Part shown: positions 1 through 7,433 of the stretch, piece by piece
Layout of the letters: the number at the start of each line of letters is the position of its first letter
How positions within the stretch are numbered: the first letter of the stretch is position 1
Origin: Chrysochromulina tobinii
Taxonomy: Eukaryota; Haptophyta; Prymnesiales; Chrysochromulinaceae
Length of the DNA: 14,753 nucleotides
NCBI GenBank assembly: GCA_001275005.1
Contig: JWZX01002092.1
Coordinates: 1 to 14,753, forward strand
Reading direction: 5' to 3'
The notes under the pieces: generated by a model
The model's input: the letters and a program-made list of their open reading frames with translations, nothing else
Databases searched by the model: none
What the model was told of the DNA's origin: nothing
Program-made: the position numbers and the translations under genes

Positions 1-115
1 GGGCTCGGCGGCGGCGGGCTCGGAGTCGGCGAGGGCGGTGGCAAGGGCGGTGGCAAGGGCAGCGGCGAGGGCGGCGGGCTCGGCGGTGGCGTGCTCGGAG
101 TCAGCGATTGGCCGC
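1..115. repeat. GGC/GGT-rich low-complexity DNA
   Basis: Imperfect reiteration of GGCGGCGGGCTCGG- and GGCAAGGGCGGT-like motifs with triplet-like spacing. On the minus strand it reads as GCC/CTC/ACC codons. It may be coding low complexity or a degenerate microsatellite. Confidence 0.6.
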
Positions 116-210
116 AGGTCATCGAGACGAATGAGAGAGCAAGAGCAAAGAGGGCGGATTGGCGGCACGCCAATGTACTCGCGGATGAACACGTTGACGA
201 GCGCGGGCAT
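1..210 (-). CDS. Doubtful partial ORF, Ala/Pro-rich, runs off left edge
   Basis: On the minus strand an ATG at 210 opens a frame that stays open to base 1. It begins MPALVNVFIREYIGVPPI and passes into an Ala/Thr/Glu-rich low-complexity tail encoded by about 1-115. The frame is also open upstream of the ATG to a TAA near 375, so the ATG could be internal to an exon. I recognise no family. The low-complexity DNA is open in several frames, including a plus-strand frame at 38-259, so openness alone is weak evidence. Sequence beyond the window is needed to decide whether this is a terminal or first exon, or noise. Confidence 0.2.
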   Translation of the reverse strand, partial: MPALVNVFIREYIGVPPIRPLCSCSLIRLDDLRPIADSEHATAEPAALAAALATALATALADSEPAAAEP

Positions 211-494
211 TCTGCGCGTCGCCGCTGGATGCAGCTTGCGACACGAGGGTGCAACATGAGCATCTAGACAGTGCGCGGTGCGTTCCGCGCGGTCCGCCTC
301 GAGGCGAACAGTACCTGTAACACTCCTAACAATGGGCTTCAAAGAAGATGACGGGCCCGTTATTGAAGGCGGGCGCTCTCGTTAAATGAATTTTAGATAC
401 CAGCCTTGTGTGTTTGCATGCCACGAGTTCGCCGAATCTCCGTTGCGTGAAACCGCCATAGCGGCCGCGACCCCCTCACGTTTGTTGTGTGGAA

Positions 495-554
495 ATGGCG
501 AAGTTTCTCGTTGCGTCTGTCGTGTTAACGTTCACGCTCGGACCAGGGAATGGC
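495..554 (+). other. Out-of-frame signal-peptide-like segment upstream of the 550 ORF
   Basis: ATG 495 opens a frame reading MAKFLVASVVLTFTLGPGNG: a positive residue, a hydrophobic core, then a small/turn region, which is a typical secretory signal. The frame continues as Arg-rich, unconvincing sequence to 794, while the adjacent frame from 550 is convincing. I infer that this is the true N-terminus of the next gene, displaced by a frame problem. Confidence 0.45.
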
Positions 555-1425
555 ACCTTGTGCCCCGCGTTGTGCCGCGAACACGATCTCGCAAGACGTC
601 TTGCCGGTCATCTCTGCGACAAGCGAGCCGGCGGTGGTAGAGGCTGGATGGCTCTCCTACTTGGAACGCATTTATCACCAACGCTTGGGGAAGCGCGTCT
701 TGGACACGAAACGCTTCACGTGGTTCTACAACGAGATGAAGCCAGGCGTGCTCGACAGGCACCCCTGCACAGCCATATGCCGGATGGCCACTAGCCAAGG
801 CCCAAAATACGATGGAACCCCGTGGATAGGCCAGTTCGGTCCAGAAGGGCCCAATCAGACCGGTGCGTATGGCTTCTTCGTCCACCGACCCTTTCTGTCA
901 GTCGAGGAGGCGGTGGGGTGCACAAGACTCGAAGTCATGCACGTGGCCGCGCGTTGGTTGGGAGGTCCAGAGCGTGGTGGAAGCTGGTTCTTTCACACCG
1001 TGGGCAGCGGCATCTTCCTGGACTGCGACGAGCTTCGTCGACGAGGTCGCATCATCGCATTCAAGAATAGGTTTTCGCCTGGAGCCCCACCCCACGACGG
1101 CGCCAAGACGGACCTGTTGTTGCCAAAGTGGATGGAGGCCCATGGCGTCTCGATGGTGGTGTACACCGAGGCGGATTTCAGGAAGCACCTGAACCCTCGC
1201 ACCGAGATCCTCGTTCGTCACATGCACCTCGGGCATCACGAGTACGAGAACGACAGGGGCGCGTGCCTGGACCATCCGACGATCAACGTGCCCCTGCGCA
1301 CGGGCTTCGAAGGCCAGCTCTCATGCAGGTGCATCCCGCAATCGAATCTATTGCACTTTCAGGGCGATGGAAGCCGGGGCCCCGTGGACTCGACCAACTG
1401 CCATGGGACTCCGATGAGTGAATGA
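550..1425 (+). CDS. Secreted-type protein of unknown family
   Basis: A 291-residue ORF from ATG 550 to TGA 1423-1425; a TAA at 526-528 closes this frame upstream. The body is compositionally like a real globular protein: aromatic and Gly-rich segments (residues about 26-60 with WLSYLERIY and FTWFYNEM), a GSWFFHTVGSGIFLDC block near 144-159, and a Cys-rich end (CRCIPQSN). I do not recognise the family and assign no function. Just upstream, an ATG at 495 in strong context (AAATGG) starts MAKFLVASVVLTFTLG, a good signal-peptide core, but one base out of phase with the main frame. A short intron, a sequencing or assembly frameshift, or a real mutation could join them; I see no convincing GT-AG intron in the available space of about 145 nt. 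If joined, the product would be secreted or lumenal. If not, translation would begin at 550 without a signal peptide. The coding nature of the body is fairly sure; the 5' end is not. Confidence 0.7.
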   Translation: MAPCAPRCAANTISQDVLPVISATSEPAVVEAGWLSYLERIYHQRLGKRVLDTKRFTWFYNEMKPGVLDRHPCTAICRMATSQGPKYDGTPWIGQFGPEGPNQTGAYGFFVHRPFLSVEEAVGCTRLEVMHVAARWLGGPERGGSWFFHTVGSGIFLDCDELRRRGRIIAFKNRFSPGAPPHDGAKTDLLLPKWMEAHGVSMVVYTEADFRKHLNPRTEILVRHMHLGHHEYENDRGACLDHPTINVPLRTGFEGQLSCRCIPQSNLLHFQGDGSRGPVDSTNCHGTPMSE

Positions 1426-1752
1426 GGATTGAATGTGAATGAGTCACAGCTCACACTGACTTGGATGCGTTCACAATTAGTCGAATGTGGTCTGTAGATA
1501 TGGACAAATGAGGAGAGTTTAATTAGGACCAGATTAGGAAAAAGTAAGGAAAAAGCTTCGCCTCTGGTCAGATGAAGAAGTTGCGACGCTAGATCTGCTG
1601 GGTCGCGCTGCACCTGCGGAAGACAGAAGTGACGGTCGGGTAGAACCGCCGACGCGGGGCACGCGCCGTCCGCCGACGGTCGACGGGACCCAAACCGAAC
1701 TGAACGCCAACTCTCGTAACGCGTGTCACGTGCGGCGTACTCGAGTGTACGT

Positions 1753-1773
1753 GCGCGGTCCCGCAGACCGCGC
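1753..1773. repeat. Perfect 8-bp inverted repeat
   Basis: GCGCGGTC at 1753-1760 is complementary to GACCGCGC at 1766-1773 across a 5-nt loop. It is a small GC hairpin with no following T-run, and its function is unknown. Confidence 0.6.
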
Positions 1774-2050
1774 CATCCGCCGTGGCGTGCTGGTGCACGA
1801 CCGACCTTCGCCGTCGAATGCGAAATGGTTCGGTTCGGACTCGACGCGTGGGGGTCATTAGGATTCCTACATGTAATCCAGGAGCTTATCTGAAAAGTGA
1901 GGAGCTGAGGACTATGGAGCGAAAAACCGAAAGACGTGAGTGTCCAATTGACAAGATTCGCGTAAAGGACGGTAAAAGTTGCGCATGCCTCGCTAGGGGT
2001 TTAGGGGGGGCGGTGCAGCGCCGCAACTAAGTGCATCGGCGCTCGGGTTT

Positions 2051-2115
2051 TTTTCATGTTTCGAGCGAAAGCGTGCCAGCGAAAGCGCAGGCACGAAAGC
2101 GCGTTCTTTTCATGT
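2051..2115 (+). promoter_or_regulatory. Short direct repeats upstream of the 2135 gene
   Basis: TTTTCATGT occurs at 2051-2059 and again at 2107-2115. Between them are three GCGAAAGCG-like words (near 2064, 2079 and 2093). They lie within 85 bp of the ATG and could be promoter or 5' UTR elements. No known factor site is recognised. Confidence 0.3.
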
Positions 2116-2134
2116 CGCCACGCGAATCCGACCG

Positions 2135-3277
2135 ATGAAGCTCCTCTACGCTTTGCCTATTGCCGCACTCGCTGTGGCCGTTGCGCAGGACGATCTGGCC
2201 TGGCACGAGAGGGCGAAAAAGGCCGCGGAAGATGCCTCAAAAGCTGTCAAGGATGCCAACGATAAGGCCTCACAGGCGTTTGTCGAAAGCGGCGCGAAAG
2301 CTAAGCTCAACGAGACTGCGAGGCAAGCTCAACAAGAAGCTCAACGAAACTGGGCGCTCCTAGTGGTGGCGAGTAACGAGACTGCGAGGCAAGCTCAACA
2401 AGAAGCTCAACGGAACTGGGCGCTCCTGAAGGTGGCGAGTAACGAGACTGCGAGGCAAGCTCAACAAGAAGCTCAACGAAACTGGGCGCTCCTAATGGAT
2501 GCGAGCAACGAGACTGCGAGGCAAGCTCAACAAGAAGCTCAACGGAACTGGGCGCTCCTAGTGGTGGCGAGTAACGAGACTGCGAGGCAAGCTCAACAAG
2601 AAGCTCAACGGAACTGGGCGCTCCTGAAGGTGGCGAGCAACGAGACTGCGAGGCAAGCTCAACAAGAAGCTCAACGGAAATGGGCGTTCCTGACGGAGGT
2701 GAGCGACAAGGTGGCTGCAAACGCGGAACATGCCGTGGAGAGGCGCATGCTCGAACTGCAGCAGCAGGCCTTCAACTTCTTCAAGCTCAGCGACGAGATG
2801 ATCAAAACCTTGGAAGAGATGGCGTGGAACTTGTTGCAGATTGCCATCCTGCTGCTGGCGACTCGCTACTTCTCTGCAGACTTGATGCTCCTCATTGTGG
2901 GCATCGTGCTGCTCTCCGGCTCCGGCCTGATCACATACTTTCTCAGATTTGTTTGGTTCTTGCTCTGGCTCGCGGCGATGGCGCCGCAAATCTTCCTTCT
3001 CTTCCTCTTCGTCGCGCTCTTCGTGCGATCGCGCACCCGGGGCGTGCTGATGAGGGCGTGCGGCATCGAGGACGACGCTCTCTCAAAGGTCTCCGGCGCC
3101 ATGTCCGACGCCTGCTTGGACGCCTGGAAGCTAGCGACGTCTAAAACGCCATTCATCAGGCTCGAGGACTCTGGGGACAACTGGAAGGATGCGGCGATCG
3201 ACCCGGCGATGGCGGCGCGGCTCGACAAGATCGAGGCCATGATCGACGCGCTGGCCAAGCGAGAGCGCGTGCCGTGA
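2135..3277 (+). CDS. Signal peptide, six 22-residue helical repeats and a membrane hairpin
   Basis: A 380-residue protein. Residues 1-18 (MKLLYALPIAALAVAVAQ) are a clear signal peptide, which fixes the start at 2135. Residues 19-58 are charged and helical. Residues 59-190 are six tandem 22-residue units based on NETARQAQQEAQRNWALL plus a variable tail (VVAS, KVAS, MDAS, VVAS, KVAS, TEVS). The pattern is Gln/Ala/Arg-rich and amphipathic and fits two 11-residue helical turns per unit, as in apolipoprotein- or LEA-like repeats (an analogy, not a homology claim). After a charged linker (191-229), hydrophobic stretches at about 231-243, 248-270 and 272-298 suggest two or three membrane passes or a membrane hairpin. 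A soluble tail follows, ending in a short amphipathic helix (357-377). NET at the start of each repeat is an N-glycosylation sequon, so if lumenal the repeats could carry up to six glycans. The function is unknown; a membrane-anchored or lipid-surface protein is inference. Confidence 0.85.
   Translation: MKLLYALPIAALAVAVAQDDLAWHERAKKAAEDASKAVKDANDKASQAFVESGAKAKLNETARQAQQEAQRNWALLVVASNETARQAQQEAQRNWALLKVASNETARQAQQEAQRNWALLMDASNETARQAQQEAQRNWALLVVASNETARQAQQEAQRNWALLKVASNETARQAQQEAQRKWAFLTEVSDKVAANAEHAVERRMLELQQQAFNFFKLSDEMIKTLEEMAWNLLQIAILLLATRYFSADLMLLIVGIVLLSGSGLITYFLRFVWFLLWLAAMAPQIFLLFLFVALFVRSRTRGVLMRACGIEDDALSKVSGAMSDACLDAWKLATSKTPFIRLEDSGDNWKDAAIDPAMAARLDKIEAMIDALAKRERVP
2309..2704 (+). 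repeat. Six in-frame 66-bp tandem repeats
   Basis: Units start at 2309, 2375, 2441, 2507, 2573 and 2639. The first about 36 bp are essentially identical in all units; the last about 15 bp vary. Units 1 and 4 share one variable tail and units 2 and 5 share another, giving an A-B-C-A-B-D order that suggests duplication of a 198-bp block. Inside a unit the word AGCTCAAC recurs. The near-identity at DNA level points to recent expansion or homogenisation. Confidence 0.95.
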
Positions 3278-3493
3278 ACATGGGTGTACAGGGGGCCGCC
3301 ACGGGGACGGGCGGGGGCAACGGAGTTACACACATCTTACAGGGCGCGTAACGGCTGTTATGGCCCGGGGTCGTTTGCGATCCGCCTTGTCGTGGGCGCA
3401 ATGGCACTCCGGGGAGTACTCTCGGAGTTCATGAACACGACATGTGGCACGATGTACTTAAAGAATCATACACAGGGTACCGTGGACCTCGCC
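3278..3493. other. Intergenic gap between convergent genes
   Basis: 216 bp between the TGA of the plus-strand 2135 gene and the stop of the minus-strand 3494 gene, so it should hold both 3' UTRs. No AATAAA is seen. Plus-strand open frames through it overlap the minus-strand gene and are shadows. Confidence 0.6.
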
Positions 3494-4420
3494 TCAGACA
3501 CCGTACCAGTTCGGGTTGCACTTGTCCTTCCAGCCAGACTCAGACCTGAAGCTCGACGCCCCGAGCATCGCATCTCGAGCCCCGAGATGAGCCTCATCAA
3601 GGCTGAGCCGCGCGGTCCCGGGACGCGCGCTCGCGGCTCGCTGACTCAGCATGGGCGATGGGCTCCCAAAGCGGTCAGAGCACATACCGCGCGAGGTGGC
3701 TGCGCCCGAGTTCGCGGAGGAAGGCAGCGTGAGCCTCTGCGTCGGTCCTAGGTCGCTACGGCCGCCGCGTGGCGCGTTCAGCGGCGTCGTCGGGCCATCG
3801 GCGGCTGCCGGAGGTACGATGGCCAACGAATTGTAGCGGTCAGTGCCCTCGCCTGCACTTTGCCCCGACTCCTCATCTTCGGGCGCGATGCCACGTGGCG
3901 AGCCGCTGCTGGGCCGCAGCCTGCCGTCGGAGAGCTCGGCAGCGGCGATGGCGGCCGCCTGCACGTCCGTGCCCTCGTCGAGCAGCACGAAGGTACCCTT
4001 ACCCGTGCCACGGAAGCGTACCCAGCACAGGCAGCACTCGCCGCGGAGCAGAGCGAGCACATCCTCGCATGCGGCGCTCACGCCGACCGTGAGGAGCAGC
4101 AGCAGCACGGCGAGCCCTAGCATGACGGCGAGGCCTAGGAGCGAGATTATGAGCGCCTGCTGATCGATCCGAAGCGGGTACTGCCAGCCGACGAGCGAAA
4201 GCAGCCACTCTGAGAATGGGTCGCCCATCCACGGCGGAAAAGGCGGCGGACTGAAGATGGGTGGCGGCGGCGGCGGCAGCGGCGGCGACGGTGAGTAAGG
4301 CGTAGACGACAGGCCTACCAGATGCTGGATTTCGTCGGGTAGCAGGGACTGCAGGTCTTCGGGCATGGCAGGCGGTAAAGGGAGGGCTTCTGGGACAAAG
4401 ACATCTTCCTGGGATCCCAT
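3494..4420 (-). CDS. Proline-rich single-pass membrane protein, unknown function
   Basis: A 308-residue ORF from ATG 4420. Residues 1-40 are acidic and Leu-rich; 41-63 are a polyproline stretch with six prolines in a row (encoded near 4258-4275); 64-85 contain two Trp-rich patches. A single strong transmembrane segment lies at about 88-113 (IISLLGLAVMLGLAVLLLLL). It is followed by Cys residues at 118, 129, 130 and 132 (CCLCW), a typical site for palmitoylation next to a membrane, then a Ser/Gly/Pro/Arg-rich disordered tail to residue 308. No signal peptide is seen, so topology is open: the proline-rich N-terminus could be outside with the Ser-rich tail inside, or the reverse. The gene lies 129 bp downstream of the last coiled-coil exon on the same strand. 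The overlapping minus-strand frame 3999-4799 is longer in places but Arg-rich and lacks domains, so I treat it as a shadow. Confidence 0.65.
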   Translation of the reverse strand: MGSQEDVFVPEALPLPPAMPEDLQSLLPDEIQHLVGLSSTPYSPSPPLPPPPPPIFSPPPFPPWMGDPFSEWLLSLVGWQYPLRIDQQALIISLLGLAVMLGLAVLLLLLTVGVSAACEDVLALLRGECCLCWVRFRGTGKGTFVLLDEGTDVQAAAIAAAELSDGRLRPSSGSPRGIAPEDEESGQSAGEGTDRYNSLAIVPPAAADGPTTPLNAPRGGRSDLGPTQRLTLPSSANSGAATSRGMCSDRFGSPSPMLSQRAASARPGTARLSLDEAHLGARDAMLGASSFRSESGWKDKCNPNWYGV

Positions 4421-4549
4421 TTTGGACCAAGCACCAACGCGGGCGACAGCGCGTCTCCGCGATGTCCGTAACCGCGAAACTGGACAGTATTCCTAGTAAC
4501 CAACTTTCCAAATCACCCCCCCCATTCACGCATACAACACTAGACTTGG

Positions 4550-6554
4550 CTAGCTCCATATCAGTTGTTGAGCGTTCTTGCTCGCGGTCGAGGTCATGAG
4601 GGCCGACTGGAGGAAGGTGTCGCCTCCGTGGGTGTAGAAGCGCTCCCACGCCGCGTCGGCCGCACCTCGATCTCCGGTGATCGAGATCGAGGTCGCGAGG
4701 CTCCCGGCCGGCGAGGTGGAGCAGCTCCCCGCCGCACCGAGTGGCGCGAGCCTCTCGGGCGCCGTTGTGGGCACGGCGGGTGAGAGGGACGCGACCCAAC
4801 CGCCGCCTCCGTGGCCGGCACTCGCGCGCCCACTGCGGCGCGCGGCGGCGACGAGGCTGGTGACTTCGCTCCTGGCAAGGGCGTCGGCTCCCTGAGCTCG
4901 CCCGACGAGATGGGCTCGCAGGGTGGCGGCCTCCACCGCCTCCTCGCGCTCAGCACGCTCGCGGCGCACCTGTGCACAATCAGAGGCAAGCAGAGGGCGG
5001 TGGGCGGCCATCAGCGGCAATCAGCGGCAATCAGCGGCAATCAGCGGCAATCAGCGGCAATCAGAGGGTGGTCGGCGGCAACCAAAGGGCAGCCACAAGC
5101 CATTGGAAACCGTTCGAAGGCGGTCAGTGGGCCATCATCATCCGCGCAATCATCATCAGCGTACCTGCCCTCGTAGAGCCTCGAGCTCTTCATGAAGGGC
5201 CCCCACCACCGCCGATGACGACGCCATCTGCTGCTCCGCGGCAGCCCGCTGCGACTCGAGAGATCATCCGTGCTCATCAGTGCTCATCAGTGCTCATCAG
5301 TGCTCATCAGTGCTCATCAGAGCTCATCAGTGGCACGCACCTGCAACTCGAGAGAGCGCTGTGTCGCGAGGCGCTCGGATTCGGCCGTGCGCGCAGCGGC
5401 CTCGGCGCGCGCGCACTGCGTCTGGCGCTCGGCGGCAAGAGCGGCGACATGGCGCAGCTCCGTGGCCGCTTGCACCTGCTGTCGCACCGTCGCGAGCTCC
5501 TCGGCTAGCCGTAGCTTGGCCTCGTGCTCAAAGTCGATCTGGCGCGCGAGATCGTCGAGCTGCGCTTGATGACGGCTGATGAGCTCGGCACGGCGCGTCT
5601 CGCCCGCCTGCTCCGCCTCGAGCACCTGCATGCACGACACGAAATGAGGGAGAATGAGTGGCTCTGAGTGGCACTGAGTAGCAATCAGACGCAATCAGTG
5701 CCCGCAGGCCTCCTCCGTGCCCGGCGCCGTGCCAAGCACCTTGAAGGCCGCGAGGGCGGCCGTCTCTGTGGTAAGCTCCGCGGCCCGCGCGCGCTCGGCC
5801 TCGAGGGTGATCTCCCAGACGGCCTGCGCCGCCGCGTACCCCTCGTGCCGCCCTTTGTCGTACTCCGCGCGACGGCACTCGGTGTCGAGCGCCGTGCTGA
5901 GCGTCTGACGCAACTCGGCCTCAATCTCGGAGCGGAGATGCGCCTCGAGTTTCGGCGTGAGCTCGCGCCGGAGCTGCTCGGTCCGGGCGTCGCGGTCGGC
6001 CGCCTCGGCCGCTGCGCGCGCGCCCTCGTGCGCCGCCCACACGTCCTTCTCCGCCGCCCAGCCCGCTCGAGCTCCCGCGAGATGCGCCTCGAGCTCACGA
6101 ATCTCGGCCTCGAGCTCAGCAGCTCGCGCCTCGAGCTCAGCAGCTCGCGCCTCGAGACCTTGCTGCGCCTCGCCTGCCGCATCGACGCGCTCCTCGGCGC
6201 GTCGCTGTGCGTGCAGAGCAAGCTCGTGAGCGTCGGCTGCGCTTGCTCGGAGGGCCGCCGCCTCCGCCGCGGCCGCCTCGTGCGCAGCCTCGGCCGCCGC
6301 CGCGCGTGCCTCTGCCGCCGCGACCTGCTGCTGGAACTGGCGCCTCGTCTCCACCAAACTTCGCTCTGCGACCGCCGCTGCCTCCGCATCCGCACGCTCG
6401 TGGGCGGACGCGAGGTCCCGCTGGAGAGCTCGCTGGAGGGCGACGAGGGCCTGCCTCTCGGCGTTGCGTGCGCGCTGACGCGCGTCGAGGGCCCCCTGCG
6501 CGGCATCGAGCAGCTGCCGCTCCGCTGCCTCTGCCGCCGCTCGCGAGGCGTCCG

Positions 6555-6615
<61 letters not shown>

Positions 6616-7389
6616 AAGCTGCTGCTGCTGCTGAAGCTGCCGCGTCGTATCGAGCGCCGAACGCTCCGCCTCGAGTGCGCGCGATTCGGCGGCACGAAAG
6701 TTCCGCGAAAGCTCCTCGAGCTCAACTGCGTGGCACGCTTCTGCGGCGTGCAAGGCGGCCTCGGCCGCTTCCTTGGCCGCGAGCGCCTCTTCGGTCGCAA
6801 GCCGCTGCACGGCCGCGGCCTCGCGCTCCGCCGCGGCGGCCTCGCGCTCCGCCGCGAGCTCGCGTGCCAGCTCGCGCTTCTCCGCGGAGGCCGCAGTGGC
6901 CGCTGCCTCGCGCTCGGCACAGCGCTCGGCCCTCTCTGCAGCCTCTCTCGCCGCATGCTGCGCCTCCGCTGCCTTCGCAGCGCCCACCACAGCGCCCAGC
7001 TCGGCGAGACGCGCCTCGGCGATCGCGAGCTCGGAGTGCCACTGATGACCCTTGATTGCGTCCTCCATTGCGATCGCAAGCCGCTCCTCGAGCTCCGCGG
7101 CGCGTGCCTCGAGATTGTGGTTACGCTCCTCGAGATTGTGGTTACGCTCCTCGAGATTGTGGTTACGCTCCTCGAGCTCCGCGGCGCGTGCCTCCACCTG
7201 ATGGGGGACGCAATCAAGGGCCATCAGGGGCACTCAAGGTGTGGCAATCTCGGCGGCAATCTCGGCGGCAATCTCGGCGGCAATCTCGGCGGCAATCTGC
7301 CTCCACCTCGCCTCGTCGTTCGACCTCTTCGCGCCGCTCGCGCTGGGCGGCTTGCAGCTGCAGCCAGAGCTGCCCGCTCCGATGGTCGA

Positions 7390-7433
<44 letters not shown>

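Larger units (their letters stand above)
1426..2134. other. Intergenic stretch with no supported gene
   Basis: Between two plus-strand genes. 1430-1590 is moderately A/T-rich with repeated GAATG words. 1605-1850 is GC-rich and holds the hairpin at 1753-1773. 2005-2134 should contain the promoter and 5' UTR of the 2135 gene, with a T8 run at 2047-2054 and short repeats. Small open frames here (for example 1589-1858 minus, 1782-2030 plus) are Arg/Cys-rich without recognisable features, so I do not call them. Confidence 0.6.

Noticed and set aside
2307-2720. Minus-strand open frame through the 66-bp repeats
   Set aside because: The repeat lacks stops in this frame, so openness is automatically copied six times. 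The plus-strand product has a signal peptide and membrane segments.
3999-4799. Minus-strand 266-codon frame overlapping the 3494-4420 gene
   Set aside because: Arg/His/Ala-rich, no recognisable segment. The alternative frame has a clean transmembrane helix and a plausible start.
5271-5330. Possible CRISPR array
   Set aside because: Units are contiguous 10-bp repeats with no spacers, inside an intron of a eukaryotic gene.
5685-7217. Second minus-strand open frame of about 510 codons
   Set aside because: Arg/Ser-rich frame-shifted reading of the same GC-biased exon, without domains.
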